Assembly: GCA_023229765.1 (NCBI GenBank)
Contig: JALNYO010000029.1
Location: forward strand, 1-45,973
DNA: 45,973 nucleotides
Reading direction: 5' to 3'
Source of the DNA: Syntrophales bacterium
Lineage (GTDB): Bacteria; Desulfobacterota; Syntrophia; Syntrophales; UBA5619
This document shows, piece by piece, positions 1 through 8,301 of the stretch. Position 1 is the first letter of the stretch. Every line of letters starts with the position of its first letter. The notes under the pieces were generated by a model. The model was not told the origin of the DNA. It worked only from the letters and a program-made list of their open reading frames with translations, and made no database searches. Position numbers and translations under genes: made by a program.

Positions 1-10
1 GTTGTTAATT

Positions 11-100
11 GTCATTCCCGTGAAAACGGGAATCTGGTCTTTTCGGGAACTTATAGATTATGAACATTAAGCTTCGCTTTCCCGCCTGCGCGGGAATGAC
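11..100. repeat. Partial or short copy of the intergenic palindromic element family
   Basis: The stretch is bounded by GTCATTCCCG and its exact complement CGGGAATGAC. It contains the block ATTATGAACATTAAGCTTCG, which recurs almost unchanged near 16.05 and 40.47 kb and, inverted or degenerate, near 3.14, 35.85 and 38.0 kb. It lacks the GAGGTAATTGC outer termini of the full copies, so it is a shorter or decayed relative. No coding potential is apparent. Confidence 0.7.
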
Positions 101-160
101 AAAGAAGGGGCGTTTTTCAAAGGTCTCCACCTGCGTTGCGACGGGGGGGAAATCACGATT

Positions 161-183
161 CCCTCCCCCTTGAAGGGGGAGGG
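161..183. repeat. Perfect 11-bp-arm palindrome upstream of the ferredoxin gene
   Basis: CCCTCCCCCTT, one central G and then AAGGGGGAGGG form a perfect hairpin. It is followed by GGTCAGGGTGGGGG. It sits directly before the first gene and can be read in frame with it, which is why a longer upstream start for that gene is rejected. It could affect the leader RNA; there is no T-run, so it is not a classical terminator. Confidence 0.75.
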
Positions 184-207
184 TCAGGGTGGGGGTTGGG
201 ATGGCCG

Positions 208-684
208 ATGGCTGCACGTACTGAATCTGGTGAAAAGCTGAGTCGCAGGGAGCTGCTGCAAGGCGCCTGGGCGAAGCCGGGGGTGTTCCCCGCCATCGAT
301 GGGGAAAAGTGCACGGGGTGCGGCCTTTGCGCGGTTAATTGCCAGGAGCAGGCCTTGACCATCGTGCAGAGTGACGAAGAGGACGCCTACCGGATTATCT
401 TCGCCCCTAAGCGCTGCACAGCGTGCCGGGAGTGCGAAACGGCGTGTCCCGAGCAATGTCTGACGTTGCTCAAGGCTGCGGAAGAAGCCCGAAAAGAGGA
501 AGAAATCGTTGTTTTCGAGGATGGAATGACCAGATGCGGCGACTGCGGGGTTCTCATGTTTCCCGCGGCGATGGTCAGGCACTTGCAGGCGAAGACCCGG
601 GCGGCGGGGACGATCGACATACCGTTCGACCTGTGCCCCGAATGCCGAATCCAAAGACAGGTTACACAGGGGACGCTGCACTGA
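208..684 (+). CDS. 4Fe-4S dicluster ferredoxin with extra C-terminal CxxC pairs
   Basis: This is a 158-residue, probably cytoplasmic iron-sulfur protein. Two bacterial-ferredoxin motifs are visible: C35-x2-C38-x2-C41-x3-C45 and C70-x2-C73-x2-C76-x3-C80, with a further C84. They predict two [4Fe-4S] clusters. Two later pairs, C110/C113 and C143/C146, could form a zinc- or rubredoxin-like site. The N-terminus has SRRELLQG, like the start of NapF-type ferredoxins. I chose ATG 208 because upstream codons lie in a palindromic repeat; its ribosome site is weak. It precedes a small membrane protein and a large FeS/heme membrane protein on the same strand, which suggests electron transfer to or from that protein. 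The exact partner is not known from sequence. Confidence 0.75.
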   Translation: MAARTESGEKLSRRELLQGAWAKPGVFPAIDGEKCTGCGLCAVNCQEQALTIVQSDEEDAYRIIFAPKRCTACRECETACPEQCLTLLKAAEEARKEEEIVVFEDGMTRCGDCGVLMFPAAMVRHLQAKTRAAGTIDIPFDLCPECRIQRQVTQGTLH

Positions 685-750
685 ACCAGGGAAAACGAAA
701 CCGGTAACTGGTAACCGTAAACCGCTATTTTATTTTTAGAGGAAAAACCG

Positions 751-984
751 ATGGGAACACTGACGCTTTTCAGGGGATTGGCAATTATCTTGGAAGTAGC
801 TGTACTGACGGGGCTTATCTACTCCATCGTCAATGGGGCAAGGTATGCCCTTTTTGACTATGGTCTGGACGAAAAGTACTCTGATTTTATAAGGTTGATG
901 GTGGTAATCGTGGTTTGCATCGCGCTGACCTTTTTTGCGGCGCACCTGATTACATTTTATCCCCGGGTGGTTGGGCATATCTAA
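751..984 (+). CDS. Small two-helix membrane protein
   Basis: This 77-residue protein has two hydrophobic segments, at about residues 8-27 and 48-67, separated by a charged loop around DYGLDEKYSD. I do not recognise a named family. A reasonable AGAGG ribosome site lies shortly before the ATG. It lies 66 bp after the ferredoxin gene and 18 bp before the large FeS membrane protein, so the three probably form one transcript. It may be an accessory subunit or anchor of that complex; this is inference from position and topology only. Confidence 0.6.
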   Translation: MGTLTLFRGLAIILEVAVLTGLIYSIVNGARYALFDYGLDEKYSDFIRLMVVIVVCIALTFFAAHLITFYPRVVGHI

Positions 985-1002
985 ATTATCGAGGGTTGTA
1001 AG

Positions 1003-3099
1003 ATGGATTCTCTTTACAGGCTTTTTTGGGAACGTCAGGAAGTTTATATAATGAAGGTTTTTATGCCGGTCATTATCGCCTTCCTGGTGCTTTTTGCAGG
1101 TTTGGCAGCGGCTTATGTTAAAGGTTTCAGGTGGCAGCATATCCGTCTCTGGCATCTCGGCAATGATGAAGACCGCTCCGATCAGGGGTCAGTCCGCATG
1201 AAGGAGATGCTCCGGGTAATGTTAGCCAATGGCCGGATTGGCGGCGAGGCCTATCCCGGCACGATGCACTTTCTGATCTTCTGGGGGGCGATCCTGCTTT
1301 TTGCGGGGAAGATTACCCGCCTGTTTTCATTCCTCACCGGTTTGACAAACCCCCCGCAGGGAATCTTTCTGTTCGCCTCCTTCGTTGCCGAGATCGGCGG
1401 TCTGATGCTGATCGCGGGCGGGCTGATGGCGGTTTACCGTCGCTACATCCTCAAGCCGGAGCGCCTCGAAACAAAGCCTGACAATACGCTGATCCTTGTC
1501 TGGGGTCTTACGCTGATCCTCACCGGTTATTTTGTCAAGGCCTACCGGATAACCGCTGTCGGCGCCGCCCTGCCGCCGAACTGGCTTTTCTGGGCGCCGG
1601 TGAGCTATCCCCTTTCCAAAATCGCGCTGATCCTGCCGAGCACCCCGCTGAACGAGCTTTTGATCTGGCATCGCACCCTGATTCACATGCTGCCGGCGCT
1701 GGCGATTTTTACCTTCATCATGTTCAGCCGGACACGCCTTCAGCACATGTTTTTGTCGCCCATCAATATCTATTACCGTTCGCTGAAGCCGAAAGGGGCG
1801 CTGGAGCCGATCACCAATTTCGAGGATGAAAATGCCGAAAGCTTCGGGGTAAAGGAGTTGCGCGAGTTCAACTGGAAACAGCTTCTGGATCTCGAGGCCT
1901 GTACGAACTGCGGGCGGTGTCAGGATGTCTGCCCGGCCCACCTCTCGGGAAAGCCGCTTTCGCCCCGGAAGATGACCCAGGATCTGAAGGCGCACCTCTG
2001 GAGCGAGGGGGTGAAACTGCTGAAGCTTCCGCCGGAAGAAAGACAGGGGGAGGCGATCGTCGGGAAAAGTCTGGAAGAGCATGCCCTGTGGGCCTGCACC
2101 AACTGCATGGCCTGTCAGGAAGTCTGTCCGGTTTATGTGGAACATGTTCCTAAGATTGTTGAATTGCGTCAGTACAAGGTGCTCACCGAGGCGGAGTTCG
2201 CGCCGGAGCTGCAGCTTACCTTCCGGAACATGGAAAACAACTCCAATCCATGGGGAATGGGCTCCCATCTGCGCGGCGACTGGGCGAAGGAAGTGGGGGT
2301 AAAGACGCTGGCGGACGATCCCAACGTCGAGTATCTGTACTATGTCGGTTGTGCCGGTTCGTTTGACGATCGCGGGAAGAAAACCGCGACGGCTTTTGCC
2401 AAAATCATGCAGACCGCGGGGGTCAGCTTCGGGATTCTGGGAACGGAGGAGGGTTGCTGCGGCGATTCCGCAATGCGCGGCGGGAACGAATATCTGTACC
2501 AGAGCCTGGCGCAGGCGAATATCGAGGTGATGAACGGCTACAATGTAAAAAAGATTATCGCCACCTGCCCGCATGGCTACAACATCCTGAAAAAGGAGTA
2601 TAAAAACTTTGGCGGCAATTTTGAGGTCTTTCACCATACCGAGATCATTGCCGATTTGCTCCATAAAGGTAAAATCACCCTTAAAAAACCGGTTAATAAG
2701 CTCTTTGCCTACCACGATTCCTGTTTCCTCGGGCGTTATAACGGGCTCTATGAGCAGCCGCGGGGAATTCTGAAGGCGGTGCCGGGGTTGACGCTGGCGG
2801 AGATGGAGAGGAACCGGGAGCGCAGCTTCTGCTGCGGCGCGGGGGGGGGGCGGATGTGGATGGAAGAGGATATCGGCGATCGGATCAACAATATGCGCAC
2901 AGATCAGGCGATCGCCGCAGGCGTATCCGGCGTGGCGCTGGCCTGCCCCTTCTGCCAGACGATGCTCTCGGACGGGCTAAAGGATCGCAAAAAGGAAGAG
3001 GACATTGTGGCGCTCGACATCGCGGAGATTGTCTGGGAGGCGATGGGGCTGGAGAAAAAAGAGCCGCCGGCGGATGTATGCGCGCTGCCGGAGGCATAA
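1003..3099 (+). CDS. EMO-like membrane FeS/heme b oxidoreductase (ETF:quinone oxidoreductase candidate)
   Basis: This 698-residue protein has an N-terminal integral-membrane part like the nitrate reductase gamma family, with about five helices between residues 6 and 245. It contains histidines suited to heme b, for example in GTMHFLIFWG and IWHRTLIH. Two [4Fe-4S] motifs follow: C300-x2-C303-x2-C306-x3-C310 and C365-x2-C368-x2-C371-x3-C375. Two HdrD-type CCG domains come last (C450 and C485/C486; C574 and C610/C611). This is the architecture of the DUF224/EMO proteins that oxidise ETF and reduce menaquinone in syntrophs. It converges on a beta-oxidation operon, which fits that role, but no ETF genes are in view. 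An internal ATG at 1051 is an alternative start that would shorten it by 16 residues. Confidence 0.8.
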   Translation: MDSLYRLFWERQEVYIMKVFMPVIIAFLVLFAGLAAAYVKGFRWQHIRLWHLGNDEDRSDQGSVRMKEMLRVMLANGRIGGEAYPGTMHFLIFWGAILLFAGKITRLFSFLTGLTNPPQGIFLFASFVAEIGGLMLIAGGLMAVYRRYILKPERLETKPDNTLILVWGLTLILTGYFVKAYRITAVGAALPPNWLFWAPVSYPLSKIALILPSTPLNELLIWHRTLIHMLPALAIFTFIMFSRTRLQHMFLSPINIYYRSLKPKGALEPITNFEDENAESFGVKELREFNWKQLLDLEACTNCGRCQDVCPAHLSGKPLSPRKMTQDLKAHLWSEGVKLLKLPPEERQGEAIVGKSLEEHALWACTNCMACQEVCPVYVEHVPKIVELRQYKVLTEAEFAPELQLTFRNMENNSNPWGMGSHLRGDWAKEVGVKTLADDPNVEYLYYVGCAGSFDDRGKKTATAFAKIMQTAGVSFGILGTEEGCCGDSAMRGGNEYLYQSLAQANIEVMNGYNVKKIIATCPHGYNILKKEYKNFGGNFEVFHHTEIIADLLHKGKITLKKPVNKLFAYHDSCFLGRYNGLYEQPRGILKAVPGLTLAEMERNRERSFCCGAGGGRMWMEEDIGDRINNMRTDQAIAAGVSGVALACPFCQTMLSDGLKDRKKEEDIVALDIAEIVWEAMGLEKKEPPADVCALPEA

Positions 3100-3130
3100 A
3101 CCCCCCTGCCTGGGGCGGGCACAACGAACG

Positions 3131-3196
3131 ATGAAAACGTAGCTTAATGTTCATAAAATATGTACATGCTGGAGGGACGCGCTTAAGTCGCGTCCG
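3131..3196. repeat. Compound intergenic repeat (AGCTTAATGTTCAT block plus GGAGGGACGCG palindrome)
   Basis: The first part is the complement of the ATGAACATTAAGCT block seen at 0.07 kb. The second part, 3171-3196, is the imperfect palindrome GGAGGGACGCG...TCGCGTCCG, which is also found near 10.05, 34.5, 35.9 and 37.98 kb. It lies between two convergent genes. Confidence 0.7.
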
Positions 3197-3239
3197 GGGT
3201 GGTCGTCGGAGGCCCCAAAAACACCACTTAAAAAAACAA

Positions 3240-3277
3240 CCCCCCGGTATGCCAGCCCCCGGGGGGGGTGTTTTTTT
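3240..3277. terminator. Rho-independent terminator between convergent genes
   Basis: CCCCCCGG (3240-3247) pairs with CCGGGGGG (3259-3266) around an 11-nt loop. A T-rich tail follows at 3269-3277, and an A-run on the left side could serve the other strand. It stops the EMO transcript and may also act on the opposing operon, whose last stop codon overlaps its right edge. Confidence 0.8.
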
Positions 3278-4424
3278 ACCTCATTCCCAGAAGCTTCCGG
3301 GATACGACGATCCGCTGTATCTCGTTTGTCCCCTCATAAATCTGGCAGATCTTGGCGTCGCGCATGTGCCGTTCGGCCGGATACTCCTTGATGTAACCGT
3401 ATCCGCCGAAAATCTGCACGCCTTCGATCGCCGCCTTCATCGCGACATCCGACGCGTAGTACTTGGCCATCGCCGCCTCTTTTTCAAAATCGAGGCCGTT
3501 GTCTTCGAGCCAGGCGGCCCGCAGCAGCATCAGCTCCGCCGCGTCGAGCTCGGTCGCCATGTCGGCGAGCTTGAACTGGATCGCCTGAAAAGTTGCGATC
3601 GGCTTGCCGAACTGAACCCTTTCCTTAGCATAGGCGAGAGCGTCGTCAAGGGCCGCCCTGCCGATTCCGCAGGCCTGGGCCCCGATGCCGATCCGCCCCG
3701 CGTCAAGGCCGGAGAGCATCTGTTTGAAGCCCTGCCCGGGTTTGCCGAGGAGGTTTTCCGCGGGCACTTCGGCATCCTCGAAGACGAGCTCCGCCGTGCC
3801 GGAGGCGAGGATGCCCATCTTTTCCTCGATTTTGCCGACATGAAAGCCGGGGGTGTTTTTCAGATCGACGATCAGATTGATGATCGCCTTGTAGCCGACC
3901 GAAGGGTCGGTTGTCGCCGCGAGGACGCAGTAGTCGGCGACATTGCCGTTGGTGATGAACATCTTGGCCCCGTTTACGACGTAGCGGTCGCCCTTCAGTT
4001 CGGCCCGGCATTTGAGGGAGGCGGCGTCGGAGCCGGCGGATGATTCCGTAAGTCCATAGCAGCCCTCAACCTTTCCGCTCGCGACGGGGGTGAGGTATCT
4101 ATTTTTCTGTTCATCCGTGCCGAATGTCTTTATCGGATAGCCGTAGAGGGAGTTGTTGACCGAGGTGATCACCCCGACGCTTGCGCAGGCCTTTGATATT
4201 TCGATCAGGGCCATTACGTAAGTCACGTTGTCCATCCCGGCGCCGCCGTATTCCGTCGGTACGGCGACCCCCATAATCCCCATCTCCCCCAGTTTGCGGC
4301 AGATCTCCGCGGGGTGGCGGTGCGTCCGATCAAGCTCCGCCGCGACGGGCCGGATGTTGTCCTCGGCGAATTTCCGTACCATGTCCCGAACCATTTTCTG
4401 TTCATCCGTGGGTGCAAAGTTCAT
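3276..4424 (-). CDS. Short-chain acyl-CoA dehydrogenase (butyryl-CoA dehydrogenase type)
   Basis: This FAD flavoenzyme of 382 residues is the normal family length. It introduces the alpha-beta double bond into acyl-CoA and passes electrons to ETF. The substrate-side motif is CYGLTESSAGSDA, followed by MFITNG. The C-terminal QIYEGTNEIQR carries the catalytic glutamate, E364, in the position used by short-chain enzymes. The start is clear: AAAGGAG lies 8 nt before ATG. It is the last gene of a five-gene beta-oxidation operon and converges on the EMO gene that could take its electrons. Chain-length preference cannot be fixed from sequence; a butyryl or similar short acyl is most likely. Confidence 0.9.
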   Translation of the reverse strand: MNFAPTDEQKMVRDMVRKFAEDNIRPVAAELDRTHRHPAEICRKLGEMGIMGVAVPTEYGGAGMDNVTYVMALIEISKACASVGVITSVNNSLYGYPIKTFGTDEQKNRYLTPVASGKVEGCYGLTESSAGSDAASLKCRAELKGDRYVVNGAKMFITNGNVADYCVLAATTDPSVGYKAIINLIVDLKNTPGFHVGKIEEKMGILASGTAELVFEDAEVPAENLLGKPGQGFKQMLSGLDAGRIGIGAQACGIGRAALDDALAYAKERVQFGKPIATFQAIQFKLADMATELDAAELMLLRAAWLEDNGLDFEKEAAMAKYYASDVAMKAAIEGVQIFGGYGYIKEYPAERHMRDAKICQIYEGTNEIQRIVVSRKLLGMR

Positions 4425-4439
4425 AGTATTCTCCTTTAT

Positions 4440-4500
4440 TAGGGACAGAGCCCCTATTCTTTCCGGGAAAATCAGGAAATAAATAGGGGCTCTGTCCCTA
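4440..4500. repeat. 19-bp perfect inverted repeat with 23-nt spacer
   Basis: TAGGGACAGAGCCCCTATT (4440-4458) is exactly complemented at 4482-4500. The right arm contains the stop codon of the enoyl-CoA hydratase gene. Arms starting GGGACAG are typical of REP-like elements mobilised by IS200/RAYT transposases. The stem could act as an intercistronic RNA hairpin inside the operon. Confidence 0.8.
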
Positions 4501-5280
4501 TTTTCCAGTAAACACGGGTTTTCTCTTTTCGAGGAAGGCGGTCATGCCTTCCTTCTGGTCGTCGGTGCTGAAGCACTGGGCGCAGCATTCCACCTCGAGG
4601 CGGCAGGCGTTGTCGAGCGCCAGATCGTAGCCGAAATTGATGCTGTGTTTTATCATCTTGAGGGCAAAACTGGGCATTCCGGCAAGCTTGCGGGCAAACT
4701 TCTGCGTTTCGAGAAGGAGCGCTTCCGGCGCATAGACGCGGTTCACAAGGCCGAGTTCATAGGCGCGGGCGGCACTGATCTGTTCCCCGGACATGATCAG
4801 CTCCTTGGCCCGGCCGAGACCGATGAGGCGGGGAAGCCGCTGGGTGCCGCCCCAGCCGGGAATGATCCCGATCAAAATCTCCGGCTGGCCGAAGATCGCC
4901 TTTTCCGACGCGAACCTGAAGTCGCACGCCAGCGATATCTCCGTGCCGCCGCCGAGGGCGAAGCCGTTCACCGCGGCGATTACCGGCTTCGGCATGGTCT
5001 CCATCTGCCGGAGGGTTTCGTGCCCCAGCTCCATAAAGGAGACAGTTTGCTGGGGCCGGAAATTCTGCATTTGCGAAATATCGGCCCCGGCGACAAACGC
5101 CTTTTCGCCGGAACCGGTGAGGATCAGAACCTTGATCGCTTCATCGGCCCTGCATTGGTTGACGGCGTCGAGAAGCTCGCCCAGCGTCTCGGAATTCATG
5201 GCGTTGAGCGCCTTCGGGCGGTTGAAAACCAGGGTCGCCACCCCGGCTTCGACGGTAAAGAGAATGTTGTTGTAGTCCAC
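4498..5280 (-). CDS. Enoyl-CoA hydratase (crotonase family)
   Basis: This 260-residue crotonase hydrates trans-2-enoyl-CoA to 3-hydroxyacyl-CoA. The CoA-binding and oxyanion regions are visible (FVAGADISQM and NGFALGGGTE). Both catalytic glutamates are present with canonical spacing: E114 in GGGTEISLACD and E134 in GQPEILIGIIPGWGGTQRL. These match E144 and E164 of rat crotonase. Translation starts at GTG, with AGGAGG 8 nt upstream. It sits between the thiolase and acyl-CoA dehydrogenase genes of the operon. No 3-hydroxyacyl-CoA dehydrogenase gene is adjacent, so that step must be encoded elsewhere. The stop codon lies within a palindromic element. Confidence 0.9.
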   Translation of the reverse strand: MDYNNILFTVEAGVATLVFNRPKALNAMNSETLGELLDAVNQCRADEAIKVLILTGSGEKAFVAGADISQMQNFRPQQTVSFMELGHETLRQMETMPKPVIAAVNGFALGGGTEISLACDFRFASEKAIFGQPEILIGIIPGWGGTQRLPRLIGLGRAKELIMSGEQISAARAYELGLVNRVYAPEALLLETQKFARKLAGMPSFALKMIKHSINFGYDLALDNACRLEVECCAQCFSTDDQKEGMTAFLEKRKPVFTGK

Positions 5281-5292
5281 TGTCTTTCCTCC

Positions 5293-5363
5293 TTTTTTAA
5301 TGGGGACACAAACCCTTTTTTTCGGGATGATAGCCCGGCGATAGTATTATGTCCCCCTTTTTA
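5293..5363. repeat. GGGGACA-type palindromic element between thiolase and hydratase genes
   Basis: The outer arms TTTAATGGGGACACAA and TTATGTCCCCCTTTTTA are imperfect complements. Between them lies a smaller CGGG...CCCG hairpin. The element overlaps the stop codon of the upstream thiolase and ends just before the hydratase ribosome site. It resembles the 4440-4500 element in its GGGACA arms but is not the same sequence. Confidence 0.6.
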
Positions 5364-6653
5364 AACCCGCTCGAGGACGACTGCCATCCCCTGACCGCCG
5401 CCGATGCACAGCGTGGCAAGACCGAGGTTGGAGTTCTTCTTTTGCAACTGCATCGCAAGGCTGTAGGTGATGCGGGCGCCGGTGCAGCCGACCGGGTGGC
5501 CGATCGAGATGCCGCTGCCGTTCAGATTGCAGTTGTCCGTAGTTATCTTCAGCTCCCGCATGCAGGCGATGGCCTGACTGGCAAAGGCTTCGTTGAGCTC
5601 GATTATGTCAAAATCCTTGATCGTCAGGCCGAGCTTTGCCATCACCTTCCTGGTCGCGGGGACCGGCCCTAGCCCCATGTAGGCCGTATCAACGCCGCCT
5701 GCGGCGTAGCCCTTGATGCGGGCCAGCGGTTTTAAGCCCAGTTCCTTCGCCTTGTCGGCAGACATTACAACGAGGGCCGCGGCGCCGTCATTGATCCCGG
5801 AGGCGTTCCCGGCGGTTACCGTGCCGCCGTCCTTCTTGAAGGCGGGGGCAAGCTTGGCCATTTTTTCGAGGGATGTCGCCATCGGCCGTTCATCGCGGTC
5901 GAAGATGACAGGCTCCCCCTTTTTCTGCGGAATCACGACCGGGACGATTTCGTCGGCCGTAGCGCCGCTGGCGATCGCCGCCATTGCCCGCTGGTGGCTC
6001 AGAAGCGCCAGTTCGTCCTGCTCCTGACGGCTGATGCCGTAGCGGGAGGCGATGTTTTCGGCGGTTATCCCCATGTGGTAGCCGTGGAAGATCTCAAAAA
6101 GTCCATCGTAAACGGTCAGATCAACCAACTGTCCGAAAGGCATGCTCATCCGGTATCCCCAGCGCGCGTCGGGGAGGGCAAAGGGGGCGTTGGACATGTT
6201 TTCCATGCCGCCGGCGACGATTATCTCCGCATCGCCCGCCTTGATTGCCTGTGCCGCGAGGGTGATTGACTTCATGCCGGAGGCGCACACCTTGTTGACG
6301 GTGATGGCGTTGGTCTCCTCGGGGAGCCCCGCGTAGATCGCCGCCTGGCGGCCCGGATTCTGCCCCTGGCCTCCCGTCAGGGCGTTCCCCATGATGCATT
6401 CGTCGAAATAAACCGGACGGGCATCTGCCGGATAATCGTAGAACTTCTTTTGCAATTCGGTCTGGGCGACATCCTTAAAAGTGTCCGGACGATAAGAATT
6501 TATCTCCGCATTCAGATCAGGCCGGAGACCGGCCCTTTTGATGGCCTCCTTGATGACCAGCGCTCCCAGATCGACTGCCTTGACCCCCTTGAGCGAGCCG
6601 CCGAAACTGCCTACGGCCGTCCTTGCCCCACTTACGATCACAATATCTTTCAT
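5361..6653 (-). CDS. Acetyl-CoA C-acyltransferase (thiolase) with an internal insertion
   Basis: This 430-residue thiolase cleaves 3-ketoacyl-CoA or condenses two acetyl-CoA. The active-site cysteine is C123 in NKVCASGM. NEAFASQ and GHPVGCTGARI supply the His/Asn site, and CIGGGQGMA is the C-terminal cysteine motif. The usual family length is about 390-400; about 34 extra residues lie near 48-83 (around SYRPDTFKDVAQ and KKFYDYPADARP), before the first thiolase signature. ATG 6653 is chosen because AGGAGG lies 9 nt before it. It is the third gene of the operon. Direction, degradative or biosynthetic, is inferred as degradative from its neighbours. Confidence 0.88.
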   Translation of the reverse strand: MKDIVIVSGARTAVGSFGGSLKGVKAVDLGALVIKEAIKRAGLRPDLNAEINSYRPDTFKDVAQTELQKKFYDYPADARPVYFDECIMGNALTGGQGQNPGRQAAIYAGLPEETNAITVNKVCASGMKSITLAAQAIKAGDAEIIVAGGMENMSNAPFALPDARWGYRMSMPFGQLVDLTVYDGLFEIFHGYHMGITAENIASRYGISRQEQDELALLSHQRAMAAIASGATADEIVPVVIPQKKGEPVIFDRDERPMATSLEKMAKLAPAFKKDGGTVTAGNASGINDGAAALVVMSADKAKELGLKPLARIKGYAAGGVDTAYMGLGPVPATRKVMAKLGLTIKDFDIIELNEAFASQAIACMRELKITTDNCNLNGSGISIGHPVGCTGARITYSLAMQLQKKNSNLGLATLCIGGGQGMAVVLERV

Positions 6654-6765
6654 CTTAAATTTCCTCCTGTGATACATCCGCTGTTGACATTTATGAGTGT
6701 CAGTCTTGCCTTCCGGCGTGCCGCACCCTCCTGTTTTAAGTACCGTTCACAGATCGCAACTTGCT

Positions 6766-8118
6766 CTATACGCGAATCAGCATCGCGTCTCCCTGGGCGG
6801 CGCCGGAGCAGATTCCGCAAACGCCGAGCCCGCCGCCCCTTCTGCGGAGTTCATAGGCGAGGGTCATCAGGATCCTTGCCCCGGTGGCCCCGATCGGGTG
6901 GCCGTAGGCGATGGCGCTGCCGTTGACGTTGACCTTGGCAAACATCTCCTCTTTTGACATCCCGAGGATCGGCTGGGCGCTGACGAGAACGACCGCCGCG
7001 AACGCCTCGTTGATCTCGATCAGCTTGAGCTGCTCCAGCGTAAGCTCATTTTGCTCCAACAGCTTTTTGATCGCGAGCCCCGGCACCGTCGCGATATCCT
7101 TGGGCGGCTGGGAAACCTCCGCGTAATCAAGGATCGTGCAGAGGGGCTTGAGCCCCAGTTCGGCCGCCTTCTCGGCGCTCATCAGCAGGCAGACATCGCC
7201 GCCGTCGTTTATCCCCGGGGCGTTCCCGGCGGTAACGCTGCCCGGTCCGCCGGTGACGGAGCTTTTATGATTGAAGACCGGGGGCAGCGCCGCGAGCCCC
7301 TCTATTGTCGTCTCTGGACGAGGGCTTTCGTCTTGGTCAAAAATGACGGTGTTTTTCCCGCTTTTTATCTCCACCGGGAAGATTTCGTCATCGAGCCGGC
7401 CGGCCTGCATCGCGGCCGCCGCGGCTTGCTGCGAATGGAGCGCCCATTCATCCTGCGCTTGGCGGCTGATCCCGAATTCATCGCCCACCTCGGAGCCATG
7501 GATGGCCATGTGGCGGTTGTAGAAGGCGCACCAGAGCCCGTCATTTACCGTCAGATCGATGGCGGGGCGGGAGGGGAGGCCCATTTTGACTCCCCAGCGC
7601 ATGTCGGGGAGGGCGTAGGGGCCGTTGCTCATGCTCTCCTGACCGCCGGCGATGCAGATCTCGGCCCGGCCAAGCTGGATCATCTGGCAGGCGAGATCGA
7701 TCGTCTTGATTCCGGAGGAGCAGACCTTGTTCACCGTGATGCTGGGGACCGCTTCCGGCAGGCCGGCGAGGATCGTCGCCTGGCGGCTGGGAACCTGTCC
7801 GCAGCCGGCGGGGACGACCTGTCCCATGAAGACGTAGTCAATCTCTTCCGGCTTTACCTTGCCGGCGGTGCGGCGGAGCACCTCCTTGATCGCCAGGGCG
7901 CCCAGTTCCGGAGCGGTGAAGCCCTTCAGCGCCCCGCCAAAACGGCCGTACGGCGTTCGGCACGCCTCGACGATTACCACCTCGCGCAGGCCGGGGGCCG
8001 CCTTTTTCTTACGTCCCATTGTCGAAAAATCGGGTTGGCGTTTTCCGTATTCGGCGATCGGGGCATGGGCGTATTTTTCTGAAAGCTGCTGTTCTATTTT
8101 CTGGGGGATCTTTTCCAT
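6766..8118 (-). CDS. Second thiolase with a 40-residue N-terminal extension
   Basis: This 450-residue thiolase-family protein has C133 in NKVCSSGIKT, the NEAFAAV region and GHPIGATGARI. The C-terminal motif is CSGAAQGDA rather than the usual CxGGGQG, a visible departure next to the second catalytic cysteine. A charged extension of about 40 residues precedes the core. ATG 8118 is supported by AAGGAG 11 nt upstream; ATG 8019 would remove most of the extension but has no ribosome site. The open frame continues upstream into a broken GIY-YIG gene, which I do not include. Two different thiolases side by side suggest different chain lengths or substrates. Confidence 0.85.
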   Translation of the reverse strand: MEKIPQKIEQQLSEKYAHAPIAEYGKRQPDFSTMGRKKKAAPGLREVVIVEACRTPYGRFGGALKGFTAPELGALAIKEVLRRTAGKVKPEEIDYVFMGQVVPAGCGQVPSRQATILAGLPEAVPSITVNKVCSSGIKTIDLACQMIQLGRAEICIAGGQESMSNGPYALPDMRWGVKMGLPSRPAIDLTVNDGLWCAFYNRHMAIHGSEVGDEFGISRQAQDEWALHSQQAAAAAMQAGRLDDEIFPVEIKSGKNTVIFDQDESPRPETTIEGLAALPPVFNHKSSVTGGPGSVTAGNAPGINDGGDVCLLMSAEKAAELGLKPLCTILDYAEVSQPPKDIATVPGLAIKKLLEQNELTLEQLKLIEINEAFAAVVLVSAQPILGMSKEEMFAKVNVNGSAIAYGHPIGATGARILMTLAYELRRRGGGLGVCGICSGAAQGDAMLIRV

Positions 8119-8172
8119 GTATTCATCTTCTCCTTGTGTTGCTAGCCGTTCGCTGCTAAATCTAAAGGCGCA

Positions 8173-8301
8173 GCCCTCTGCTATATTGTTTTTATGCTCC
8201 CATATCCTTTTAACAAGGTCTGAAGTTACACCAGCATAAAGAGTGCCATTTCGTTTGCTTGCCAGTATATATACTGCCGGCTGTTTATTCACTGATGCCA
8301 T
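8173..8301 (-). pseudogene. N-terminal fragment of a GIY-YIG endonuclease-like gene (UPF0213 type)
   Basis: About 43 residues match the start of small GIY-YIG proteins: AVYILASKRNGTLYAGV contains the YIL/YAG core, and SDLVKRIWEHKN follows. Normal members run to about 90-95 residues with a conserved Glu later on. Here the match ends after NNIAEG and the frame runs on into unrelated sequence and the thiolase gene. A short palindrome, ATTCCGGCTTTCGCCGGAAT, lies just upstream at about 8305-8325. I read it as a remnant of a mobile or laterally acquired gene. Confidence 0.7.

Noticed and set aside
1327..2715. A 462-codon open frame on the minus strand opposite the EMO-like gene
   Set aside because: It is the shadow of a GC-rich coding frame; the plus-strand protein has all FeS motifs and the minus-strand translation has none of any family.
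7051..8082. A 343-codon plus-strand open frame opposite the second thiolase
   Set aside because: The minus strand encodes a clear thiolase; the plus translation is low-complexity and without motif or ribosome site.
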